Shown here one piece after another: positions 54,074 to 62,611 of a stretch of 64,000 bases of DNA (positions are counted from its first letter, which is position 1; each line of letters opens with the position of its first letter). The notes beneath the pieces are model-generated. The model searched no databases. It was not told where the DNA came from and saw nothing but the letters and a program-made list of their open reading frames with translations. The position numbers and the translations under genes are program-made. The stretch is from Halorussus pelagicus (lineage in GTDB: Archaea > Halobacteriota > Halobacteria > Halobacteriales > Haladaptataceae), in contig NZ_CP035119.1 in assembly GCF_004087835.1 (NCBI RefSeq), positions 1,860,001 through 1,924,000 of the forward strand, in the 5' to 3' direction.

Positions 54074-54421
54074 GTGACTGACGCTCTCACCACCGACAAA
54101 CCCGTCCACCTCGCCGACGCCGACGAACTGGACGCCTTCGTCGCCGAGAACGACCTCGCGCTGGTCGATTTCTACACGAAGGGCTGTTCGCTCTGTCAGG
54201 CCATCGAACCCGTGGTGGGCAACGTCGCGCGCGCCACCGACGCCGCGGTAGGGATGCTCAACCCCCGCGACGACCTCGAACTGGTCGATACCTACGACGT
54301 GCGGAGCGTGCCGACGCTCCTGCTGTTCGAGGACGGCGAGCTAGTCGGCAGGATGGCCGAGGGGTTCCGCGGGACCGAAGCGGTCGTGGAGTTCGTGGAG
54401 TCGCGCGGACGAACCGAGTGA
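54074..54421 (+). CDS. Thioredoxin-like protein with CSLC active site
   Basis: 115 residues from GTG 54074. Thioredoxin fold: FVAENDLALVDFYTKGCSLC, then QAIEPVVGNVARATDAAVGM, VRSVPTLLLFEDGELVGRMA and GTEAVVEFVES. The active site is GCSLCQ instead of WCGPCK and the cis-Pro is present (VPTLL), so a specialised redox role is likely. A DsbA/FrnE-like gene follows 96 bp downstream. Confidence 0.88.
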   Translation: MTDALTTDKPVHLADADELDAFVAENDLALVDFYTKGCSLCQAIEPVVGNVARATDAAVGMLNPRDDLELVDTYDVRSVPTLLLFEDGELVGRMAEGFRGTEAVVEFVESRGRTE

Positions 54422-54517
54422 GTCGTCGGTTCCGGTCTCTCTTCGGTGCCGCCCGCGAGTACCGGAAATCCCGGCCGTCGATGGGCCGCTTTTCAGGCTT
54501 CGGCGCTAACCGTATCC

Positions 54518-55153
54518 ATGAGCCAGCACTCCACCGACGCGTTGGCGGTCTACTCCGACTACGTCTGTCCGTTCTGTTACCTCGGAAAAGCCGCGATGGA
54601 AGAGTACCGCGAGGAGACTGACGACGCGCCGGAGGTCGAGTGGCGCTTCTACGACCTCCGAGGGTACAAGCGCAACCCCGACGGGAGCATCGACCACGAC
54701 GTAGACGACGGCAAGGACGACGACTATTTCGCGCAGGCCCGCGAGAACATCAATCGTCTCAAAGAGCGCTACGACGTGGAGATGAACCTCGACCTCTCGA
54801 AGAACGTCGATTCGTGGAACGCCCAGCAGGCCGCCCTCTACGTCCGCCAGACCGAGGGCAAGGAACTCTTCCTCGATTTCCACGAATCCGTCTTCGACGC
54901 GCTCTGGCAGGACGGCCGGGACATCGGCGACACCGACGTGCTGGCCGATCTCGCCGAGAGCGTCGGTCTCGACGGCCGGGAAATCCGGGACGCGACGACC
55001 GACGAGACGCTGGAAGCGGAACTCCGCGAGCGCTTCGAGCAGGCCCAACAGGCGGGCGTGTCGGGAATCCCGACGTTCGTCTACGCGGGCCACGCGGCGC
55101 GCGGTGCGATTCCGCCCGAGCAGTTCGAGCGACTGGTCGAAGGTGGCGAATAG
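54518..55153 (+). CDS. DsbA family oxidoreductase (FrnE-like)
   Basis: 211 residues from ATG 54518 (MSQHSTDALAVYSDYVCPFC). CPFC motif at 17-20, the large alpha insert (NINRLKERYDVEMNLDLSKN, QAALYVRQTEGKELFLDFHE) and cis-Pro loop SGIPTFVYAGHAARGAIPPE of FrnE-type DsbA proteins. No signal peptide, so it works in the cytoplasm. The thioredoxin-like neighbour is its plausible partner. Confidence 0.9.
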   Translation: MSQHSTDALAVYSDYVCPFCYLGKAAMEEYREETDDAPEVEWRFYDLRGYKRNPDGSIDHDVDDGKDDDYFAQARENINRLKERYDVEMNLDLSKNVDSWNAQQAALYVRQTEGKELFLDFHESVFDALWQDGRDIGDTDVLADLAESVGLDGREIRDATTDETLEAELRERFEQAQQAGVSGIPTFVYAGHAARGAIPPEQFERLVEGGE

Positions 55154-55195
55154 AAATACAAAGCCTACTTACAGGTACGAGACAGTCCTCGTTAC

Positions 55196-56113
55196 ATGGC
55201 TGTCAGTCGAATATTTAATCAGTTCACGCTATTCGACATTTTCGGCAATCTCATCCCTGGTACCATCGTTTTGGCGGCCGTCGTCTCCGTCTTTCCGATG
55301 GAAAACGCGACCCAAATCGCGTCCGCACCGCTCGGAACCCAATTTCTGCTCGCAATTATCGCGTTCGCGCTCGGCCACGTCATCCAACAGCACGCCTCCG
55401 AGGCCGCGGGGAAGCGCGAAACGTTCAAAAACACTATCCTCTCGGCACGGTCGTACAGCTACTCCCCTTCGACCGCGCTGGACGATTACGGACGTAAACG
55501 GAAGGCCCTCTACCTTCCGTACTATTGCTGGAACGAACGCGTCGGCGACCCGATTCGGAAGCGCTTTCGCGGCTCCATCGTGGGGCGACTCGCGGTGCTT
55601 CCCGCTCGGCTTTATCGTTCGGTAGTCGAAGCCGTGTTGCTGGTAAAGATTAAGAAAGACGAACCTTTGCCAGATAACCGACTCGCCAGCAAGGTCTGGA
55701 TGATCTGTAAGAAAAAATACCGGCTCGATAAGAACTACGACAACTACGGCGATCTGCTCCACCTCATGTCGAGCGACTTGGAGAACCACGGAACATCGCG
55801 TGCGCTTCGGTTTCAGGCTATTCGCAACTTCCAGCGCGGAATGTGGATCGCCTGCTTCTACGCCTCCATTCTCTATCTGTGGGTTTCGCTCTCTGATTTC
55901 TTGCCCTCGCTGTTCTACGATGCGCTGGCCGCTATCGGTCTCCGACCGTGGACTCCGGCTATTATCGACATCTGGAGTCCGGTCTGGACGCTGATGGTGG
56001 TGACCGGAGTCGTCTCCTACTCCTTCTGGGAACTCAAAGAGAAGTACGAGGAGGAGTTTATCGAGTACCTGTTTACCGACTACGTTACGTCTCAGTCCGA
56101 GGATTTGACGTGA
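55196..56113 (+). CDS. Hypothetical membrane protein (305 aa)
   Basis: MAVSRIFNQFTLFDIFGNLI opens with an FDxFGNLIPG pattern seen at the start of several uncharacterised membrane proteins. TM segments: IPGTIVLAAVVSVF, LGTQFLLAIIAFALGHVIQQ, then a long basic cytoplasmic part (about 80-215; KIKKDEPLPDNRLASKVWMI), and two C-terminal TMs (GMWIACFYASILYLWVSLSD, WTLMVVTGVVSYSFWELKE). By eye its codons are less GC-rich and its residues less acidic than those of neighbours, suggesting transfer. It abuts the convergent 56115-56393 gene. Function unknown. Confidence 0.72.
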   Translation: MAVSRIFNQFTLFDIFGNLIPGTIVLAAVVSVFPMENATQIASAPLGTQFLLAIIAFALGHVIQQHASEAAGKRETFKNTILSARSYSYSPSTALDDYGRKRKALYLPYYCWNERVGDPIRKRFRGSIVGRLAVLPARLYRSVVEAVLLVKIKKDEPLPDNRLASKVWMICKKKYRLDKNYDNYGDLLHLMSSDLENHGTSRALRFQAIRNFQRGMWIACFYASILYLWVSLSDFLPSLFYDALAAIGLRPWTPAIIDIWSPVWTLMVVTGVVSYSFWELKEKYEEEFIEYLFTDYVTSQSEDLT

Positions 56114-56114
56114 C

Positions 56115-56393
56115 TTAGACGCGAACTCCCACCGACCGGTCGTTCGAGTCCTCTCCAATGCGCGAGAAGTGCCACACCGTGTGCCGCTCGTTCTGGCTCT
56201 CCAGCGTCGCCGTGATGGTGTCTCCTTCGGTGAGATGCTCGATTTTCCGCTCGGTGTCGGAGTCATACTCTCCGTTCATCTCTACCGCCACGAGGAGTCC
56301 GGACCGTTCGGGGTCGAGGTCCTCCAGCCAAACGTCACCTTGGGCTTCGACGATGTCTTTCACCCGGTAACGCGATTGAATCTCGTGGCTCAT
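56115..56393 (-). CDS. Hypothetical small beta-rich protein (92 aa)
   Basis: From ATG 56393: MSHEIQSRYRVKDIVEAQGD, VWLEDLDPERSGLLVAVEMN, then RKIEHLTEGDTITATLESQN and VWHFSRIGEDS. Alternating hydrophobic residues suggest an OB-like small barrel. It ends 1 bp after the 55196-56113 gene (convergent). No family recognised. Confidence 0.68.
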   Translation of the reverse strand: MSHEIQSRYRVKDIVEAQGDVWLEDLDPERSGLLVAVEMNGEYDSDTERKIEHLTEGDTITATLESQNERHTVWHFSRIGEDSNDRSVGVRV

Positions 56394-56656
56394 CGTACAA
56401 TGCACTCTCTATTCCACGGTATATGATTGTTGCGGAGACGCGGGGAGACGAACGAAGTCGTCTTTCTACACCGTGGGCCGAGGCGGCCGGGACCGTCCCG
56501 AGCGCGGCGAGTAGCGCCCCACTGCGCGCTATCGGGCGAGTATGCATTGTTCGTCGTCGGTTTCGTAGCGCTATGTAGTCGTTGCATCCCGGCGAAGTGG
56601 CCGGACTCGTCGGAACGGAGGCGGGATTGTGCCCCGGTCTCGTCGGGATTCGGACG

Positions 56657-57424
56657 CTACTCCTCGTCGGCCACGCTCGGGTGCATCTCCGGGTCGTCGT
56701 CGCGGGAGTCGGCGAAGTAATCACCCATCACGGCAAGCGAGTCGGCCTCGCGGCGCTCGCGCTCGGCGTCGTCGATTTCCTCGCATCCCGGCGGCACGTC
56801 GCGGCCGCGTCCGGTGAAGTACCGCTCGGGAGCCACCCAGTCGTGGTAGAATGGTCGGTCGTCGTCTTCTAGTAGCGTCACCGCGACTTCGGCCCCGTGT
56901 CCCGCGGCGACGATAGCCTGATGAGGCTTGCCCGCGAGTCGCCCGGCGGCGTACAGCCCCTCGACGCTGCTCCGTCCCCGCTCGTCGGTCGAGACGAACG
57001 TCTTGCCGCGCTCGACCAGTTCCAGCGCGCCGAGCGGTTCGAGGTAGTCGGTCGCGTTCTTCGTCGCGGCGACGACGTACCGGGACCGATAGCTGTCACC
57101 GTCGGCGGTCTCGACGACGAAGCGACGACCGGTCGTCGCTTCGTCGTCGCCGCCGTCGTCGGCCCTGCTCACTCGCGTCACTTCCGCCTCTCGGGACTCG
57201 CACCCGGCGCGCTCGGCGTGGTCGGCCATCGCGTCGAGCAGGAGACGGGCGTCCACGCCCGCCGGGAATCCCGGATAGTTCTCCAGTCTGGCGTTTCGCC
57301 GGAGGATGGAGCCGCCAGCGTCCAGAATCAGTGTTTCGAGGTCGTTCCGCGCGGTGTAGATGGCCGCCGAGCGGCCCGCGACGCCGCCGCCGACGACGAC
57401 CACGTCGTAGGTGTCGTCCGCCAT
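56657..57424 (-). CDS. FAD/NAD(P)-binding oxidoreductase, thioredoxin reductase-like without CxxC
   Basis: 255 residues from ATG 57424. GxGxxG at VVVGGGVAGRSAAIYTARND, LENYPGFPAGVDARLLLDAM as in thioredoxin reductases, RYVVAATKNATDYLEPLGAL, and the C-terminal FAD motif GLYAAGRLAGKPHQAIVAAG. The CxxC redox pair and the second NADPH Rossmann domain are missing, so it is not a classical thioredoxin reductase. The haloarchaeal members of this group have no defined substrate. Confidence 0.85.
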   Translation of the reverse strand: MADDTYDVVVVGGGVAGRSAAIYTARNDLETLILDAGGSILRRNARLENYPGFPAGVDARLLLDAMADHAERAGCESREAEVTRVSRADDGGDDEATTGRRFVVETADGDSYRSRYVVAATKNATDYLEPLGALELVERGKTFVSTDERGRSSVEGLYAAGRLAGKPHQAIVAAGHGAEVAVTLLEDDDRPFYHDWVAPERYFTGRGRDVPPGCEEIDDAERERREADSLAVMGDYFADSRDDDPEMHPSVADEE

Positions 57425-57583
57425 GTGTCTCGGTGCTATCTCGGAAAGGCGGGCCAATAGCGTCGTCGTTCCTCGGTCGATTCCTCGGCGTGGAAACTGT
57501 CTCTCTTTGGTGGCGTCACGACGGCGACGCGTCCAGTTTTCCCCCGCCGAAAACTACGTCACAGTGGACCCCGACCGTCCGCT

Positions 57584-58657
57584 ATGGACGCAACCGCCCT
57601 CTCGGAGTTCGGCCGCCGCGACTGGGAGACGGAAACTGACATCGAACCGCTCCGATTTGCGATGATTGGACTCGGGTGGTGGACCCGCGAGGAGGCCATC
57701 CCCGCGACCGAGGAGAGCGACCGGTGCGAGACCACCGTCGTCGTCAGCGGCGACCGCGACAAGGCCGAAGACGTTGCCGAGGCGTCCGGGAACGCCGAGG
57801 TCGCGCTGACCTACGACGAGTTCCACGACGGCGCGGCGACCGACGAGTACGACGCCGTCTACGTCGCCACGCCGAACGCCAAGCACCTCGCGTTCGTCGA
57901 GTCGGCCGCCGAGTTCGGCAAGGCCGTCCTCTGCGAGAAACCGATGGAGGCGACCCCCGAGCGCGCCCGCCGGATGGTCGAGACCTGCGAGGGCGAGGTG
58001 CCCCTGATGGTCGCCTACCGGATGCAGACCGAACCCGTCGTCCGGCGGGCGCGCGAACTGGTCGCCGAGGGTGCCATCGGCGACCCGACGCTCGTCCACG
58101 GGAGCATGTCCCAAGACCTGCTGGAGATATTTTCGAACCCCGACCAGTGGCGACTCGACCCCGACCTCTCGGGTCCCGGCGCGTCGGTGATGGACCTCGG
58201 CATCTACCCGCTGAACACCGCGCGCTTCGTCCTCGACGCCGACCCCGTCGAGGTGTCGGCGCTCGCGCGCTCGGAGGGCGAGGCGTTCGCGGACGTGCCC
58301 GACGAGGCCGCCACCTTCCAGATTCGGTTCGACGACGGCACGCTCGCGGCTTGTTCGGCCAGCCAGCACGCCGTCCGTTCGAGTCACCTCAAAATCGTCG
58401 GCACTGAGGGCGAAATCAGCATCGAACCCGCCTTCTTCGACCGACAGGACCGCCACTTCGCGCTCGAAATCGACGGCAATCGCGCGAACGTGGAGTACGA
58501 GCAGGCCGACCAGATGCTCGAAGAGTTCGACTACTTCGCCCATCAGGTCCGGACCGGCGGCGACCTCCACGCCGACGGCCGCCACGGTCTCGTGGACATC
58601 GAGGCGCTTCACGCTATCTACGAGAGCGCGGCAAACGGGTCAAGCGTGGAGTTGTAG
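57584..58657 (+). CDS. gfo6: D-xylose 1-dehydrogenase (NADP+), Gfo/Idh/MocA family
   Basis: 357 residues. [20 protein letters not shown] (Rossmann), [40 protein letters not shown] (EKP motif), and [20 protein letters not shown]. It closely resembles the haloarchaeal xylose dehydrogenase Gfo6/XacA, which oxidises D-xylose to xylonolactone in the first step of the oxidative pentose pathway. No other xylose genes (xacB-E) are in the window, so the sugar assignment is by family only. Confidence 0.87.
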   Translation: MDATALSEFGRRDWETETDIEPLRFAMIGLGWWTREEAIPATEESDRCETTVVVSGDRDKAEDVAEASGNAEVALTYDEFHDGAATDEYDAVYVATPNAKHLAFVESAAEFGKAVLCEKPMEATPERARRMVETCEGEVPLMVAYRMQTEPVVRRARELVAEGAIGDPTLVHGSMSQDLLEIFSNPDQWRLDPDLSGPGASVMDLGIYPLNTARFVLDADPVEVSALARSEGEAFADVPDEAATFQIRFDDGTLAACSASQHAVRSSHLKIVGTEGEISIEPAFFDRQDRHFALEIDGNRANVEYEQADQMLEEFDYFAHQVRTGGDLHADGRHGLVDIEALHAIYESAANGSSVEL

Positions 58658-58729
58658 AGCGCACTCGTCGCACGCGTCGAGAGAACTGCAAAAAGTAGCG
58701 TTCGGTTCACACGCGCGAAAGAACGGCGT

Positions 58730-59299
58730 TCAGCCGAGAATGTACCCCAGTTTCGGGTACTTCTCGACCAGCACCTCGCCGCCGATTTCGTACTGCTCGA
58801 TGATGGCGTCCAAGCCGAGGATGCGGCCCGCGCCGAACGCCGCGACGGCGAGGAACACCAGCATGTACGCGAAGTCGCCGTTGATGATGCCGTGGGCAAC
58901 GTCCCAGTTGCCGAAGTAGAACATCAGCATCATGAACGCGCCGAAGAACGCCGCGAGGCGGGTCAGCGCGCCCACGAGCAGGCCGAGACCGATGAGCACC
59001 TCGCCCCACGGCACGGCGATGCTGAGGAAGTCGGCGAACCACGGCGTGCTTCCCATCCAGTGGAACACGCCCACCATCGGACTCTCGGCCGGGACCGCGT
59101 TCATCAGGTAGCCCGTCGCGCTGAACGGTTCGGCCGCCGTGACCTTGTCCCACCCGGAGTAGAGGAAGGCATAACCCATCATTAGCCGCAGTGCGAGGAC
59201 GAACCACGCGCTCAGGCTGTGGGCCTTCCCGTGGACCGTGATGCCGCCAATCGTGCTCTCGAACTCGTTCACTCGGGTTTTGATGTCGTTAGTGGCCAT
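58730..59299 (-). CDS. DoxX-family membrane protein
   Basis: 189 residues. Four membrane helices after a soluble lead (MATNDIKTRVNEFESTIGGI): WFVLALRLMMGYAFLYSGWD, VPWGEVLIGLGLLVGALTRL, AAFFGAFMMLMFYFGNWDVA, FAYMLVFLAVAAFGAGRILG. RLMMGYAFLYSGWDK is the DoxX signature. DoxX is a quinol oxidase or thiosulfate:quinone subunit in thermoacidophiles, but haloarchaeal members have no proven activity. Confidence 0.85.
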   Translation of the reverse strand: MATNDIKTRVNEFESTIGGITVHGKAHSLSAWFVLALRLMMGYAFLYSGWDKVTAAEPFSATGYLMNAVPAESPMVGVFHWMGSTPWFADFLSIAVPWGEVLIGLGLLVGALTRLAAFFGAFMMLMFYFGNWDVAHGIINGDFAYMLVFLAVAAFGAGRILGLDAIIEQYEIGGEVLVEKYPKLGYILG

Positions 59300-59431
59300 C
59301 GTGAGTCACCTTACAGTTGAACGGACGACCGGGGAGGGTATATAAATGGACCGCGGTTCTCACGTTCCGAGAATAAGAGTTCGACAGCGAATACGTTAGA
59401 CTTGTTGACGTGTACACTCGCCCCGGCGGCG

Positions 59432-60265
59432 TCAGTCCGCGCTTACCGGACACGACTCGTCGGCGTACTCGACCTGCGAGAGCGTTTCGATGGGGTCGTC
59501 GCCACAGACCGGACACTCGGGGTTCTGGCGGAACTCGACCTCCTCGAAGGTCATGTCCATCGCGTCGTAGAACACCATCCGACCGTCGAGCAGTTCGCCC
59601 GTGTCTAGACCTCCGCTCTCGCAGAGGAGGTACTTGATGGTCTCCGTGGCCTGAATGCACCCCAGCGTTCCGGGAAGCACGCCCAACACGCCGGTACTCG
59701 CGCAGTCGGCGACCATCCCCTCGGGCGGCGCTTCGGGGAACAGACACCGGTAGCACGGTCCCTCCGTGGTGAACGTCGTGACCTGCCCCTCGAACTTGTA
59801 GATGGCACCGTGGGAGAAGGGCGTCCCCGAGAGCGTGCAGGCGTCGTTGACGAGGTAGCGCGTCCGGAAGTTGTCCGTCGCGTCCACCACGAAATCGTAC
59901 TCCGCGATGAGTTCTTCGACGCTCTCGGGTTCGACTCGCACCTCGTGAGTCTGTACGTCCACGTCGGGGTTCTGGTCGGCCACGAAGTCCGCGGCCGACT
60001 CGACTTTCGGTCGCCCAACGTCGTCGTTGCCGTGGATAATCTGGCGCTGGAGGTTGCTCAACTCCACCTCGTCGTCGTCGGCGACGCCGAGGGTGCCAAC
60101 GCCCGCGGCCGCGAGGTACTGGATGGCCGGTGCGCCGAGACCGCCCGCCCCGATTACTAGCACGGCGGCGTCGAGCAGGGCCTGCTGGCCGTCGGGTCCC
60201 ACCTCGTCCATGATGATGTGGCGCGAGTAGCGGTCGAGTTGCTCCGGGTCGAGCGAGAGGCTCAT
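59432..60265 (-). CDS. ubaA: SAMP-activating E1-like enzyme (MoeB/ThiF family)
   Basis: 277 residues. Adenylation motifs GAGGLGAPAIQYLAAAGVGT, SNLQRQIIHGNDDVGRPKV and DFVVDATDNFRTRYLVNDAC; catalytic Cys in VADCASTGVLGVLPG; zinc pairs CYRCLF and CPVCGDD. In Haloferax UbaA activates SAMPs for sampylation and for sulfur transfer to tRNA and molybdopterin. It is the single E1 of most haloarchaea. SAMP genes are not adjacent. Confidence 0.92.
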   Translation of the reverse strand: MSLSLDPEQLDRYSRHIIMDEVGPDGQQALLDAAVLVIGAGGLGAPAIQYLAAAGVGTLGVADDDEVELSNLQRQIIHGNDDVGRPKVESAADFVADQNPDVDVQTHEVRVEPESVEELIAEYDFVVDATDNFRTRYLVNDACTLSGTPFSHGAIYKFEGQVTTFTTEGPCYRCLFPEAPPEGMVADCASTGVLGVLPGTLGCIQATETIKYLLCESGGLDTGELLDGRMVFYDAMDMTFEEVEFRQNPECPVCGDDPIETLSQVEYADESCPVSAD

Positions 60266-60381
60266 GGCCGACCGTTGGCCGTCTCGGCCTAAAAACCCGC
60301 CGCTGGTCAGGCCGTCGGCTGTTCAATTGGCGACCGATAAAAAGCGAGTTCGGCGGGTGCGAAGCGTGCAGTCTACGAGTG

Positions 60382-60972
60382 TTACTTCGCGCGACCCTGA
60401 CCGCTGTTGTTGCTCGGGCGAGTGTGTTCCGTGCCCTTGCCACGCTGCTGGAGTCCGCGGTTGCTCTGGCCCGCACTGGTCAGGCCGCGGAAGGCCCGAC
60501 CCTTGTGGGAGTCGTCGCAGATCCAGTTGAGGTCGTCGTCGTTCTCGATGGCGGGATGCTCGGGGTCCAGCAGAATCACTTCGAACCACTTCTGACTGCC
60601 GTCTTCGCCGACCCAGTAGGAGTTGAGCACGCGCAGGTTCTTGAACTTCCGACTGGAACGCTCCTCACCGATGCGCTGGAGGTTCTTGCGTCGGTAGATT
60701 CGGTTGACACCCTGTCGCTTCGTTCGGCGACCGGCCTTGAACCGCTCCTTGCGGGCCGAGCCTTTGCGAACGCTGACGCGAGCGACGACGACGCCCTGCT
60801 TGGCCTTGTAGCCCAGTTCGCGGGCCTTGTCGAGGCGGGTCGGTCGCTCGATGCGCTCGATGGCGCCTTGGTCGCGCCAGTCCTGTTTTCGCTGCCACTG
60901 GAGTTCGGCGAGGTCGCCGTCGTCCGGGTCCTTCCATGCGTCTTTGATGTGTGAGTAGAAGCTCTTTGCCAT
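60382..60972 (-). CDS. rpl15e: 50S ribosomal protein L15e
   Basis: 196 residues (MAKSFYSHIKDAWKDPDDGD). Strong L15e matches: RLDKARELGYKAKQGVVVAR, VSVRKGSARKERFKAGRRTK, VLNSYWVGEDGSQKWFEVIL, HPAIENDDDLNWICDDSHKG, RAFRGLTSAGQSNRGLQQRG. A basic rRNA-binding protein of the large subunit with an acidic-tuned N-terminus. The upstream 200 bp carry two long hairpins, unlike the leaderless promoters of its neighbours. Confidence 0.96.
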   Translation of the reverse strand: MAKSFYSHIKDAWKDPDDGDLAELQWQRKQDWRDQGAIERIERPTRLDKARELGYKAKQGVVVARVSVRKGSARKERFKAGRRTKRQGVNRIYRRKNLQRIGEERSSRKFKNLRVLNSYWVGEDGSQKWFEVILLDPEHPAIENDDDLNWICDDSHKGRAFRGLTSAGQSNRGLQQRGKGTEHTRPSNNSGQGRAK

Positions 60973-61002
60973 GGTTTATCACCACGGGCGTTGCGTGGTT
61001 CA

Positions 61003-61102
61003 GCCCGCGAGATGCGACGCATCTCGCGGGCCACATTCCGTCCTGCGGCCGACGGCGTGCGGAACCGCTCGGCGTTCGCCGCCCGAAATCGCGGCGAACG
61101 CC
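61003..61102 (-). promoter_or_regulatory. Two strong hairpins in the likely 5' leader of rpl15e
   Basis: Hairpin 1: GCCCGCGAGATGC (61003-61015), loop GAC, GCATCTCGCGGGC (61019-61031), 13 perfect pairs. Hairpin 2: GGCGTTCGCCGC (61071-61082), loop CCGAAATC, GCGGCGAACGCC (61091-61102), 12 perfect pairs. The nearest TATA-like sequence (CCTTAAACAC on the minus strand) lies about 61177-61186, so a leader of roughly 170-190 nt is possible. The remaining part of the 60973-61327 gap shows no gene. The role is inferred. Confidence 0.6.
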
Positions 61103-61327
61103 TCGCGCACTGCCCGCGGCCCACAGGTGCCCGCTGGTGCCCGTCTCCCAGCGAGTTAGGCGTATTTTGCGTGGGTTAGTGTTTAAGGCCTTCGCCTTGG
61201 AGCCATGTTCCGAATTGCGGTTTGATGGCGAGGCTTTGGCCAGTCGATGTGGTCTCTCCGGACGTTGTGGGTGCTTCGTGTTCTTTCGCGGACAACGGAC
61301 GACCCCGCGAAAACCGAGTTCACCTAT

Positions 61328-61696
61328 TCACTTCTTCACTTCTATCCAAGCGACACCACCATCGTAGTCATCGTAGATGCTGATACTCATCTCGCTTCCG
61401 TAATCGCTCGGATAGCTGGTAACGCTAGCAGGCGCGTCAACTCGAAATTCATCGTCCGTGTTGTCGTCTGCGCTCATGTCGATTTTGAGGTAGGCGTCCC
61501 CGCTTATATCGTAACCGTATCGGAGGTCCTGAGCGTCGTCGAGCAGTGCTCCTATGAGTCCATCTCCATAGTCATCTTTCGACCACTCACCGACTCGTTC
61601 CCACGATGCTGCGCTAGCTGTGCCAAGCACCGCTGTCGCACCCGACATCGTTGCAATAGTTGCTCCACTTTGTTTCAGTAGTTTTCTTCTATCCAT
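61328..61696 (-). CDS. Small Tat-exported hypothetical protein (122 aa)
   Basis: MDRRKLLKQSGATIATMSGA is a Tat signal with cleavage near TASA-A. The mature part (RVGEWSKDDYGDGLIGALLD, YGYDISGDAYLKIDMSADDN, SEMSISIYDDYDGGVAWIEV) is acidic, Tyr/Gly-rich and ends KK. Base composition is clearly lower in GC than nearby genes and it borders an AT-rich gene desert, so it was probably acquired recently. No family recognised. Confidence 0.6.
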   Translation of the reverse strand: MDRRKLLKQSGATIATMSGATAVLGTASAASWERVGEWSKDDYGDGLIGALLDDAQDLRYGYDISGDAYLKIDMSADDNTDDEFRVDAPASVTSYPSDYGSEMSISIYDDYDGGVAWIEVKK

Positions 61697-62442
61697 GGCT
61701 ACATGCTACGATTTTATCTCTTAATTAAAAAATATTTTTACCAGATTAGATTAGTTAAAATTATTATATTATATGGGATTCCGTACGTATTACTGCTATC
61801 TTGGTTCTATGGGCTATTTCCGGAACACCAGTCGTCTTAATCAGTAGTTGAACCAATATTCAATGTCTCGGAATGCGATTTATTTTGGCGGTCTAACCGC
61901 ACGAGTAACTGCCGACTCATTGGCTGCGGTTCCTGCATAAACGCCCGGAAGCGCCTCGACGGACAGTGCGTTCACCACCACATCTCGGTCACTCCGCTAG
62001 ACCATGCGGAAGGTTCGGTGAACTCGCGGTCGGACTCGACACGCGCCACCGCCCGCGCCACGCTTTTCCGCCGTTCGGAATCGTTTATCCTGTCGTTGCG
62101 AACGATGGTGAGTGATTCGTTGTATCAGTAGCCGTTCTCCCACTCGACACACGTCTAATTTGGGGTCCGGCGTCGAACCATCCTGCGCTCGCACCGCGTC
62201 CGTTTGCGTACGGGCGTTCGCATCGGTACGGCGACGAACGCTGTCACCGAGACTGGATAAATCACGAGTTGTCGTTTGCCGTTTCGGACCGTTTCACGGG
62301 GGACTCGGTGTCCTCGGCCAACCAGCGAGGATTAGCTACCTGATAACTAAGCACGTGGGCTAGAGATATGGAGACATGTTCGGAACTATCCGACGTGTGA
62401 GAACCGTCGAGAAACGGACGCGGTATCTCGGGGGACGATAGC
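61697..62442. other. 746-bp gene-free, AT-rich to mixed region
   Basis: The first about 150 bp (61697-61860) are very AT-rich (TTAATTAAAAAATATTTTTA and similar), the rest mixed. No frame has convincing codon use or a known motif on either strand. It may hold decayed sequence next to the Tat-exported small protein gene. I see no RNA gene, though a non-coding RNA cannot be excluded. Confidence 0.6.
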
Positions 62443-62595
62443 GTGGCGATTCTCGAACTCGCCCTCGCCTTCTTTGTCCTCGCGGTCATCGCGGGGGCGC
62501 TCGGGGCGGGCGGCGTCGCGGGACTGTCGATGGACATCGCCAAGTGGCTCGTCATCGCCTTCCTCGTGCTGGCGGTCGTCTCGCTGGTCATCTGA
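62443..62595 (+). CDS. DUF1328 family small membrane protein (50 aa)
   Basis: GTG start at 62443: [20 protein letters not shown], then [20 protein letters not shown] and [10 protein letters not shown]. Two membrane helices joined by a [14 protein letters not shown] loop, the exact DUF1328/YtjA pattern. Function unknown in any organism. It converges with rio2, with 16 bp between. Confidence 0.85.
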   Translation: MAILELALAFFVLAVIAGALGAGGVAGLSMDIAKWLVIAFLVLAVVSLVI

Positions 62596-62611
62596 CCGCG
62601 CCCGCGAGGCC

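Noticed and set aside
56420-56545. Minus-strand frame with a signal-peptide-like SGALLAALGTVPAASAHG
   Set aside because: It resembles a Tat/Sec signal of an exported protein, but what follows is Arg-rich and unlike any mature protein. At most a remnant of a lost gene; not supported as a feature.
62112-62363. 83-codon plus-strand frame in the gene-free region
   Set aside because: Cys/Arg/Ser-rich composition, no start signal and no recognisable motif.
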